From contig CAJOHE010000008.1 of NCBI GenBank assembly GCA_905234495.1, positions 178,524 through 242,523 on the forward strand: a stretch of DNA of 64,000 bases, in the 5' to 3' direction. Under the pieces are notes generated by a model, which worked only from the letters and a program-made list of their open reading frames with translations, was not told where the DNA came from and searched no databases. Positions 41,880 through 49,758 of this stretch are shown here, piece after piece (positions within the stretch are counted from its first letter, which is position 1; each line of letters begins with the position of its first letter). Source of the DNA: an uncultured Eubacterium sp. Lineage in GTDB: Bacteria > Bacillota > Clostridia > Oscillospirales > Acutalibacteraceae. Both the position numbers and the translations under genes were made by a program.

Positions 41880-44800
41880 TTATGCAAAGTAATCAGTGGC
41901 TGTCTTGCTGTAATAGTAAAGCGATTTAGCAAGCGCTTTGGATTTTGCGTTTGTGCTGTAAGTCAGAATACTCTTTGCCCAATCCGTGGCAGCATACTGT
42001 ACCTTCGTTCCGTCAGAAAGCTCAAGAACAATCGGCTTGCTGAGTTCCGTTGCATAAATACCGCTGATATCCACTGAATACTTTCCGTTATTCACAGTCT
42101 TCTCTGCAGTAAGCGTTTTATCGCCAATCTTTGCGCTGACTACTTCAACGGCGCTGAGGTCATCCTTAAAGGTCAGGCGCATGGTTGCTTTGGAGAGTAT
42201 GAACATCTGCGTGGAAGCGATTCCCGTTACTACGCTGCCCTTCTTGATGCCTGCCTGACTTGTGATTTCCGGCTCTGCGTCGAAGTAGGACGGTAAGGTA
42301 TAGGACGGATATTCGTCATATGCATATTCAAAATAGTCCGCTGCGTTCTTGCCGTAATCCAGTACCGCGTAGCACAGGTTGACCAGTTCCGTGGAATAGT
42401 TGCTTGCGTTTTTGATAACGCTTTCGCAGTAGCTTGTAACGGAAACCTTAATATCTCTTGTGGTGCCGTTGGTGAAGTAAACGGTTGCGGTAATCGGATC
42501 GTTTGCCTGCGCGATTGCCATGGTAAACGACTTCGCAAAGTAGCCATTTGCATCGGTTGTTATATCCTCTGCATTTACCGTTTCAGTAACAGATTTCTTT
42601 TCCTGCGTGGTGATATCCGGATAGGTGTAGACGATTTTTTCTATTTCCTCGCCGTCAGAGGCGTGACCGTTTACATCCACCAGAATATTGACGTCAATAT
42701 TCTCTTCAACTGTGAGGTTATAGATGTCATTTGCAATCTTCTGATTTTCAATCTCCTTTGTATCGGTATAGGTATTGCCATCAACAACTGCGGTTGCGGT
42801 ATAGATTGTTTTATCGCTCTGCGTATCACTTGTAACTGTTGCGTTTACTATCTCCTGATGCTGACATACAGTACATACAAACGTTGCAGTTGCCGCACTG
42901 TAATCCTCTGCCCATGTCCAATCAGGTGTGCCATAGGCGTGATTATGGTATTCGGTGGGAACAAGCGTTTTGCCGGCAATCAAGCCTGCGTCCTCAGAAT
43001 CTGTCGGAGTGTAAATCACACCGTCCCCATCCGCAAAGGCTTTTAAAAGAGTAACCGTTCCCTGATATTCTGTTGCTTTGATGCTGTCGGTGAAATTGGT
43101 CCAGCTCAGGCTGATAGTGCCTGTTCCGCTTCCGGAGCCGCCGATCTTACCGTCCGCATTGATATTGCCGCCGTTGATCGTAACATATCCGTTGCCCTGA
43201 TGACCGCCGCCGATCGCCGCAAAGGCATTGCCGCCTTTTGCGTTGATTGTACCGCCGTTGATGATGACGGTGCCGTCGCTCTTGTTTCCTCCGCCGATAC
43301 CCGCCGCCGCGTACTCGCCGTACGCGGTGATTGTACCGCCGTTGATGGTGATAACGCCGCTGTTCTTATTCTGCGTGCCGCCGATCGCTGCTAGCGCTCC
43401 GTTGCCGGCTACTTTTTCAAAATCCAGCTCGCCGGTGCCTTCGCTCTGACCGTAGATCGTCAGATTGCCTTCGTTCTCCAAGACCTCGATACCCAGCGGG
43501 TTGATAAACTTTGCGCCGTCGCAAAGTATGAGATTGACATCGCCGAAAGCATAGAGACGTTTGTTTACTTCGATATCGTTTTTGAGCACATACCATGTCT
43601 CGGTGTCGGCAGCACCCATGTTAACGGTGTTTTCATCAATGATTGTATAACGCTTACTCAGAGTCTGCAGGTTGCCGTATGCGTCGATATAATCTACAGG
43701 TTCCAGATCGGTGGGTACGAGCGTCTTCTTTTTGAGGTTGTCGGTATCCGCCGAATCAGTCACGCCGTAGATCACGCCGTCCTGGTCGATAAACGGTTTC
43801 AAGATATGGATGGTACCGTTGTAACCTGAGGAATACTGGCTTCTCGTCTCCTTGTTCTCGGCCGTATAATTCAGGTATACGTCGACTGCCTTCGCGCTGT
43901 TTCCGGAACCGATTCCAAAGCCGCCGCTTCCGGCTGTAGATTTGACTACGCCGCCGTTGATGGTGACTGTACCGCCGGAGGTATCATTATAACCGGTACC
44001 GATACCCGCGGCGTTGCTGCCGCCTCTGGGTACGGTAACGGTACCACCGTTGATCGTGATAATGGTCTTGCCCCTGTTGCTGTTGGAAGTACCGGAGCCG
44101 ATGCCCGCGGCGTTGATATTGCCTGTAGCGGTTACGTTGCCGCCGTTGATGGTAACGGTGCAGCCCGCATATCCGCCGCCGCCGATTCCCGAACCGCCTT
44201 TAAAGCCTTCCGCACTCACCGTGCCACCATTGATCACGACAGTAGCGTGTCCCTGCAAGCCGCCGCCGATTCCCGAACCGCCGCTATTGCCGACAGCCCT
44301 AATGTTGCCGCCGTTGATCGTAATCACATCGGCTTCATAATTTGCACCTCCGCTTCCGATGCCAGCGCCGCGGTTACCGCCGGTCACGATGATATCGCCG
44401 CCGTTGATCGTTATTTTACCGCTGTAGCTTGCCGCGCCGCCGATACCGGCATAGTTATCGGCAGTGCCGTTGATAATCCTCAAGGCGCCTGTACCTTCCT
44501 CCTGCTGCCAGATTGTCAGCTCTTTGCCCCATACAACCGAGATACCCTTCGAATCTGTCAGGGTCGCGCCGTCACAGAGAATAATATTGGCTTTGCCGTC
44601 GACATAGAGTCGGTTCTGATTGGTAACGTCGCTTGTCAGCACATACCATTTGTTGTTTTCTAAATGGACCGTGTTTTCGTCAATGACCCTGTACGGCTCT
44701 GTAAGCGTCAGCGGATTGCCTTTTGCGTCGACATAAGGGATAAAGGGCATCGTAATATACTCTGCGGTATAAGCGCAGTCGCCTGTTACGGCTTCAAGCG

Positions 44801-47777
44801 CGGGCGTCCAGCCGGAGAACTCATAGATTATCTCATTTTCGTTATCGTTTTCTCTTGTCGGCGTTGATCCACTGTATGCGGGAATTGAACCGTAAGCGAC
44901 CTGTGAGGTCGTGATGACAGAACCGTCATAGTCCTTCCATGTAACGGTATATTCGCGCGCCGTTTCGGTAAACTGAGCCGTGTAGACAGTGTCGCCCGTT
45001 ACAGCGCTCACCTCGGGAGACCAGCCGGAGAAGGTAAAGTCCTTATCAACGGTGCTTTCCTTGGTGGGATTTGTCCCGTTAAACTCGGGAGTTGTGCCGT
45101 AAGGTACATTCTCGTCCTTTTCCAGCTCTGTGTCACCGTCCATCCAGACGATCGTGTATTTACGCACGGTCGCAGTGTACTGAGCGGTATAAGTAATATC
45201 ACCCGTTACTGCGCTCACCTCGGGAGACCAGCCTGAGAAGGTGAAGTCCTTATCTACGGTACTTTCCTTGGTGGGATTTGTTCCGTTAAACTCAGGAGTT
45301 GTACCGTAAGGTACATTCTCGTCCTTTTCGAGCTCTGTATCGCCGTCCATCCAAATGACAGTGTATTTACCGGTTGCGGTGTACTGAGCGGTATAAGTAA
45401 TATCACCTGTTACCGCGCTCACCTCGGGAGACCAGCCGGAGAAGGTAAAGTCCTTATCTACGGTACTTTCCTTGGTGGGAGTTGCGCCGTTATATTCGGG
45501 AATAGTACCGTAGGGAACATTTTCGTCCACTTCAAGCTCGGTGTCTCCGTTTTTCCAGGTAACCGTGTAGGCACGAACGGAGTCTGAGAACTGCGCCGTA
45601 TAGGTTGCGTCCTCGGTTACCTCGATGATTTCGGGCGACCAACCTGTAAAGGTGAACACCTTGTCAGCCGTGCTTTCCTTAACGGGCGTTTCACCGCTGT
45701 ATTCGGGCAGGGTGTGAATCGGCACCTCGTCCGTTGCAATCGTCTCGCCCTCAACCACCCAGCTGACAGTATATTTGATAATATCAAAGGTGGCCGTGAC
45801 GGTGACGTCGGAATCGGGCATAATGAACTTGCCGTCTGTTACGGCAATTTCGTTGTTATCCTCATCCAGCACGGTATACGAAACGAACCGATAATCCGTA
45901 TCCGCTTCGGCTGTCAGCGTGATTTCCTCGCCCGTGTAAGCGTTATGGACGCTTGCGGAAGCCGTTCCGTGTTCGGGCGCATTCACCGTGACAGTGTGGT
46001 CATATACCCTGAGCTTATTATTACCGTCCATTTCAAGGTAATAGTTGCTGTTGGTATCGGAAAGCGCGACTTTTTGATAGCCGCTGAATTTCATAACTGC
46101 TCTGTAGCTTTCCGTATATCCGTAATAAGTACGGAAATTTACGGCATTCGCATCCGTGCCGTCACTGTTGGTGCTTGAGCGCCACATCTTGTTGCCGTAG
46201 CCGTTATAGATGCAGAAAAATATCGAAGGTCCGTAATAGCCGTGATTGGTGGTGAAAATGACAACAAGATTTTTTGATAAATCCGTGCGGTGGAAGGTTT
46301 TGTCAAATTCAAATTCATTTTCGCCCTGACGGAAATTATAATCGCCTGACGAGTATACCTTGGTAATGACGTCGTCGGTAAGTCCGCTTCGCATCTCGTT
46401 GGTAACGCTTTGTGCGTCTGTTTCGGCAAGGTAAATATCAAACTTGACCGTCTTACTGATATTGGCGGTGGAAAAGAGGCTTAAGCTGTTGATATCCGTC
46501 ACCTCGCCCACCTCATCGGGCGTATAAATGGTGATGGTGGAACCGTAATGGATAAAGCCGTTAATCGGATAATGGTTTGACCATGTATTGTAGTCTGCGG
46601 TTCTGTTCTGATGGGCAGCGTCTTTAAAGTAATACTCGTAAAGCCCCGCGGCATTTTGCGAAGCGTCCTCGGTATCGTAGCCGTACGCTTTAACAGCGTC
46701 GGAGCCGACAACATCGTAGACGGTGCCGCCGGCGGGGATATCGCTCGGAAGGACGCCTCTGTCGCTTCCCTCAGTTGCCTCTTCAACGGTGTAAGGAATG
46801 TTGCCGTCATAAAGCGTGCCGCTTGCAATTTCAACTGCTTCGGGGGTGATTTTTACCTTACGAGGTGAAACGGTAACACCGTTAAGGGTGTATTCAAACG
46901 GCTCAAAGCCTTCCAACAATACGGTAGCCTTTACGCCGTCATAGGTCCCTGCGTTTTTGATACTGTTGCCGTCGGCATCCGTAGCCGTAAAGGTATATCC
47001 CTGCGCAAAAACCGTTTTCAGTATATCGCCTGCATCCTCGCTCGTTGTAATGGTAAAGTCATTCTCGTCAATTGCCTCGCCGTCGTAAATGATACCGTCT
47101 TTCGGCGTCACGAGCAGGTCGGCTTTTGAGCCTGTGGAAATGATTTCCCAGTCAACCGTTTTTTCACCCGAATAATTACTGTTGGCTGCTGCTGTAACCG
47201 TGACGGGATATGTTCCCGCCTCCGTCACGGTAAAGTCTTCAAAGGTATATTCGGACGGGTCCACCGTGTTGCCGTACATATCGGTAACGGTAACGTCGTC
47301 TTTGGTGATGCTCATTTCGGTGACGTCAGTGGTGATATACTTTTTGCTTACCGTAACGGTTGCATCATCGAGCGGCTGCTGTGTAACGGTGATTTCAAAG
47401 CCGATAGCGCCTCTCCAGTAAAGCTCAATTCTCTTGTAGCCGGGCCTTTCTATCACAATGCCGGCCTCGTAGGAGCCCTTCTTCTTGATTTGTGTGGTCA
47501 TATCATACGCTAAAACCACCTTGAAGGTTGTGTCCTCCGCCTCAAGGAATGCCTGCACGTCCGCATCGTCGCTGGATAAGATTAAATCTGCATCAGAGGG
47601 ACCGGCGCTGATAAAATCGCCGTCATAAACGAAGGTATGCCTCCGCTCAGGGACAATTATCTTGGAAGTATCGATAGTGACTTCGTCCGCAAATGCATTA
47701 AAAGGCAGTATACTGAACATAGTAAGTATCATTACAAATGATAAGAATATGCTCAAGGGTTTTCTTAATTTTATCAT
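41880..47777 (-). CDS. Giant secreted repeat protein (1965 residues)
   Basis: A signal peptide (residues 1-30, ends AFADEV) is followed by MBG-like beta domains (about 60-320). A unique region (about 330-640) and an InlB/Flg_new-type repeat block (five units, about 670-1005, each with YTVxW...YTAQ) come next. After that are two beta-helix blocks rich in ITINGG...GAGIGSG turns (about 1060-1300 and 1420-1530), then a C-terminal domain ending SLYYYSKTATDYFA. No LPxTG motif or terminal TM helix is present, so anchoring is by another route. It is probably an adhesin or surface scaffold. AGGAGG precedes the ATG. Three short peptide genes follow in the same operon. Confidence 0.85.
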   Translation of the reverse strand: MIKLRKPLSIFLSFVMILTMFSILPFNAFADEVTIDTSKIIVPERRHTFVYDGDFISAGPSDADLILSSDDADVQAFLEAEDTTFKVVLAYDMTTQIKKKGSYEAGIVIERPGYKRIELYWRGAIGFEITVTQQPLDDATVTVSKKYITTDVTEMSITKDDVTVTDMYGNTVDPSEYTFEDFTVTEAGTYPVTVTAAANSNYSGEKTVDWEIISTGSKADLLVTPKDGIIYDGEAIDENDFTITTSEDAGDILKTVFAQGYTFTATDADGNSIKNAGTYDGVKATVLLEGFEPFEYTLNGVTVSPRKVKITPEAVEIASGTLYDGNIPYTVEEATEGSDRGVLPSDIPAGGTVYDVVGSDAVKAYGYDTEDASQNAAGLYEYYFKDAAHQNRTADYNTWSNHYPINGFIHYGSTITIYTPDEVGEVTDINSLSLFSTANISKTVKFDIYLAETDAQSVTNEMRSGLTDDVITKVYSSGDYNFRQGENEFEFDKTFHRTDLSKNLVVIFTTNHGYYGPSIFFCIYNGYGNKMWRSSTNSDGTDANAVNFRTYYGYTESYRAVMKFSGYQKVALSDTNSNYYLEMDGNNKLRVYDHTVTVNAPEHGTASASVHNAYTGEEITLTAEADTDYRFVSYTVLDEDNNEIAVTDGKFIMPDSDVTVTATFDIIKYTVSWVVEGETIATDEVPIHTLPEYSGETPVKESTADKVFTFTGWSPEIIEVTEDATYTAQFSDSVRAYTVTWKNGDTELEVDENVPYGTIPEYNGATPTKESTVDKDFTFSGWSPEVSAVTGDITYTAQYTATGKYTVIWMDGDTELEKDENVPYGTTPEFNGTNPTKESTVDKDFTFSGWSPEVSAVTGDITYTAQYTATVRKYTIVWMDGDTELEKDENVPYGTTPEFNGTNPTKESTVDKDFTFSGWSPEVSAVTGDTVYTAQFTETAREYTVTWKDYDGSVITTSQVAYGSIPAYSGSTPTRENDNENEIIYEFSGWTPALEAVTGDCAYTAEYITMPFIPYVDAKGNPLTLTEPYRVIDENTVHLENNKWYVLTSDVTNQNRLYVDGKANIILCDGATLTDSKGISVVWGKELTIWQQEEGTGALRIINGTADNYAGIGGAASYSGKITINGGDIIVTGGNRGAGIGSGGANYEADVITINGGNIRAVGNSGGSGIGGGLQGHATVVINGGTVSAEGFKGGSGIGGGGYAGCTVTINGGNVTATGNINAAGIGSGTSNSNRGKTIITINGGTVTVPRGGSNAAGIGTGYNDTSGGTVTINGGVVKSTAGSGGFGIGSGNSAKAVDVYLNYTAENKETRSQYSSGYNGTIHILKPFIDQDGVIYGVTDSADTDNLKKKTLVPTDLEPVDYIDAYGNLQTLSKRYTIIDENTVNMGAADTETWYVLKNDIEVNKRLYAFGDVNLILCDGAKFINPLGIEVLENEGNLTIYGQSEGTGELDFEKVAGNGALAAIGGTQNKNSGVITINGGTITAYGEYAAAGIGGGNKSDGTVIINGGTINAKGGNAFAAIGGGHQGNGYVTINGGNINADGKIGGSGSGTGTISLSWTNFTDSIKATEYQGTVTLLKAFADGDGVIYTPTDSEDAGLIAGKTLVPTEYHNHAYGTPDWTWAEDYSAATATFVCTVCQHQEIVNATVTSDTQSDKTIYTATAVVDGNTYTDTKEIENQKIANDIYNLTVEENIDVNILVDVNGHASDGEEIEKIVYTYPDITTQEKKSVTETVNAEDITTDANGYFAKSFTMAIAQANDPITATVYFTNGTTRDIKVSVTSYCESVIKNASNYSTELVNLCYAVLDYGKNAADYFEYAYDEYPSYTLPSYFDAEPEITSQAGIKKGSVVTGIASTQMFILSKATMRLTFKDDLSAVEVVSAKIGDKTLTAEKTVNNGKYSVDISGIYATELSKPIVLELSDGTKVQYAATDWAKSILTYSTNAKSKALAKSLYYYSKTATDYFA
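44758..45781 (-). repeat. Five tandem InlB/Flg_new-type repeats inside the giant gene
   Basis: Units of about 204-207 bases encode YTVxWxDGDTELExDENVPYG...FTFSGWSPEVSAVTGDxTYTAQ. Units 3 and 4 are nearly identical at both DNA and protein level; the outer units are more diverged, consistent with recent expansion in the centre. Confidence 0.8.
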
Positions 47778-47809
47778 TTAAAAGCCTCCTGTTACTTAAA
47801 TTCAAAAAT

Positions 47810-47838
47810 ATTATAATAAATAAGCCTTATAAAGTCAA
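47810..47838 (-). promoter_or_regulatory. Promoter for the giant protein-peptide operon
   Basis: On the minus strand: TTGACT (47838-47833), a 17-base spacer, consensus TATAAT (47815-47810). Confidence 0.78.
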
Positions 47839-47861
47839 TTTTAATTTTATAAATTATTATG

Positions 47862-47890
47862 ATGACAAATTCTTTTTTATGTGATATAAT
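47862..47890 (+). promoter_or_regulatory. Promoter for the DUF4367-like gene
   Basis: ATGACA (47862), a 17-base spacer and consensus TATAAT (47885-47890), 29 bases before the ATG. Confidence 0.68.
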
Positions 47891-47919
47891 ACCTTTATCA
47901 AAACACAAGAAGGTGCGCT

Positions 47920-48384
47920 ATGAAAAAGAAAACAATAATTTGCATAATCCTACTCGTTTTACTTGCTGCGGCGATTGTCGGAGTGATTGTTGTAAAAAAC
48001 CATTCGGTGTCAGACAGTAAGCCCCAATCCTACAGTAGTTTGGAGGAGGCTAACGAAGCGGCTGATTTCGGCTTAAATGGCTCTGACAGGCTCTGCGGTT
48101 ATCCGGCTACTGATTACGAAGCCAGCAGCAATACCGTTAAAATCACTTATGCTGACGCAGGCTTTATAAGCAAAACGCTCGGCGAGACAAATAACGGCAG
48201 TACCGGCGAGAAATATTCCGAAGCAGCAGAACAGGCCGTTGAAGACAGAACGGTTACATTTAAGGGAAATGAGGAAAAGGTATACATCGCCGAATGGACT
48301 GAAAACGGCTTCAGCTATACAATAAGTGTTACCGACGGTGTTGATTCCGATGAAATGATTGAATATGTAAAAGCGACGCGCTAA
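47920..48384 (+). CDS. Membrane-anchored DUF4367-like protein
   Basis: This 154-residue protein has an N-terminal TM anchor (KTIICIILLVLLAAAIVGVIVV) and an extracellular domain. The layout (LCGYPATDYEASSNTVKITY, then VTFKGNEEKVYIAEWTENGFSYTISV) resembles DUF4367, a domain often fused to anti-sigma-like or sporulation proteins. It probably binds or senses something at the cell surface; no partner is obvious. AAGAAGG precedes the ATG. It is divergent from the giant surface protein gene and ends at a terminator shared with the PrsW gene. Confidence 0.7.
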   Translation: MKKKTIICIILLVLLAAAIVGVIVVKNHSVSDSKPQSYSSLEEANEAADFGLNGSDRLCGYPATDYEASSNTVKITYADAGFISKTLGETNNGSTGEKYSEAAEQAVEDRTVTFKGNEEKVYIAEWTENGFSYTISVTDGVDSDEMIEYVKATR

Positions 48385-48392
48385 AATAGTTA

Positions 48393-48420
48393 ACTCCCCC
48401 GCAAAGCGAGGGAGTATTTT
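48393..48420. terminator. Convergent terminator
   Basis: ACTCCCCCGC-AAA-GCGAGGGAGT (one mismatch) is followed by ATTTTT. It closes the DUF4367-like gene and the long minus-strand operon. Confidence 0.85.
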
Positions 48421-49055
48421 TATGCTTTAATTAGTTTGAATCCTTTACGCTGCCATAGCAATATCGGAATATAGGTAATGGCAGGAATGATAAAGCCGAG
48501 GTATTTATATTCCGACTGCACAAGCATATTGAAAATGCCGTGGTAGATGCTCGCCAGAGACAGCAAAGCAAAGGTACCGCTGATAAACAGCTTTCTCTTT
48601 TTCTTGACAAAGCCGATGCCGAAGCCCACCGCAAACGTGCATACACCGTGCATTAAAGCAGTAGAGAAGCCACGGATAATCGCCCACGCGATTGTTACAT
48701 CGGCAATGTTCTGAACGAGGATTACCATATTTTCAAACATACCGAAACCAATGCCGACAGCGAATGAAAGCGCTAAAACGCGGTCCTGTCTGTCGTTTAC
48801 AACAATGGCGTAAAACAAAACCGGCAGGGCTTTGAATAGTTCCTCCGTCACAGGGGTAATCGAGGTGGTAACCAATAAAGCATCGTTATTCAGTTTAGCA
48901 AGTAAAATCGAATTCAGTTCCGAAACAAAAAGTGATACACAGATACCGATAAGCATAAAACCGACAATCAGCTTTGAGCGCTTTCTGAGCATTAGCAAAA
49001 GCAAAACCATTGGCGCAACGACGCAGATAAAGAGGATATAAATCAGGTTGTCCAT
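48420..49055 (-). CDS. PrsW-family intramembrane metalloprotease
   Basis: This 211-residue polytopic protein has the PrsW/CPBP-type motifs: E71-E72-x2-K in PVTEELFKALP, GFGMFEN (103-109), H136 in RGFSTALMHG and YHGIFN (171-176). In B. subtilis PrsW starts the cleavage of the RsiW anti-sigma factor. Here it is the last gene of a surface-protein operon, so its likely substrates are those membrane-anchored proteins or a regulator. Its start overlaps the preceding gene by 13 bases, with AAAGGGGG as ribosome site. Confidence 0.85.
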   Translation of the reverse strand: MDNLIYILFICVVAPMVLLLLMLRKRSKLIVGFMLIGICVSLFVSELNSILLAKLNNDALLVTTSITPVTEELFKALPVLFYAIVVNDRQDRVLALSFAVGIGFGMFENMVILVQNIADVTIAWAIIRGFSTALMHGVCTFAVGFGIGFVKKKRKLFISGTFALLSLASIYHGIFNMLVQSEYKYLGFIIPAITYIPILLWQRKGFKLIKA

Positions 49056-49708
49056 TTTTTAATCCCCCTTTCTACCGTAGGAACAATCGCAATCAACACT
49101 ACTCCCATAAGAACACCGATAATGAGCACTGCAATTTCACTGCCTCGGCTGTTTGCAATCATTTCGGCAATGCAAAGAAATTCAAAAACAAGTGCCAAAA
49201 AATTATACATTTTCAGGCAGTTGATAACACCGTAGTCTACATCCGGAAAAATCAAGTGTTTCAGATTGTAATAGGATGCACAGGCAACAAACGCCGTAAT
49301 TACAGCGGATACCACCTTCACAAGAATCGGGAAATCAGGAATCAAAAGGAACACTACATAAATCATCGTTGCCGGAATCGGAGCCAGCAGAGGAATAATT
49401 CTGTATTTTGCAAAGCCCTTTGAGCCGTCGTCGGCAAGGCTGTCCATAGCGCCGAAGTTGGCGGAAAACAGGAACAATAAGCCGCCGATAACGCCGAATA
49501 CGCCGAGCTGAAAATGCTCAAGAATATCGCCGATGGTTATCAGCCTTACTACCTGATAAAGCCTGCCGAAAGCCATACAGCCAGCAAACAGCGTTATCAT
49601 CTGGGCATAAATGGCTTTTTTAGGTTTAAAGAAAACGACCGCACCGTAAATAAAGCCGATGAAGGCGCACAGGCAGGTTATGATGTTTGCAATAAGATAT
49701 AAATTCAA
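49043..49708 (-). CDS. Polytopic membrane protein, unknown family
   Basis: This 221-residue protein has about six or seven TM helices and short loops, with a basic C-terminus (VERGIKKWTT). I do not recognise a family. The start is TTG at 49708 behind GAGGTGATA. It overlaps the PrsW gene by 13 bases, so the two are translated together. The pair sits at the end of the MABP-like operon and may form a membrane processing or export unit for those proteins. The role is inferred from position only. Confidence 0.65.
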   Translation of the reverse strand: MNLYLIANIITCLCAFIGFIYGAVVFFKPKKAIYAQMITLFAGCMAFGRLYQVVRLITIGDILEHFQLGVFGVIGGLLFLFSANFGAMDSLADDGSKGFAKYRIIPLLAPIPATMIYVVFLLIPDFPILVKVVSAVITAFVACASYYNLKHLIFPDVDYGVINCLKMYNFLALVFEFLCIAEMIANSRGSEIAVLIIGVLMGVVLIAIVPTVERGIKKWTT

Positions 49709-49758
49709 AATATCACCTCATTACAGCAGGGAGAGACTTGCGCTCTCCCTCTTTATAG

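Noticed and set aside
43100..44600. Possible CRISPR-like or satellite DNA because of many similar short blocks
   Set aside because: The blocks are in frame and encode the ITINGG/GAGIGSG turns of a beta-helix protein; spacing is irregular and there are no unique spacers between identical repeats.
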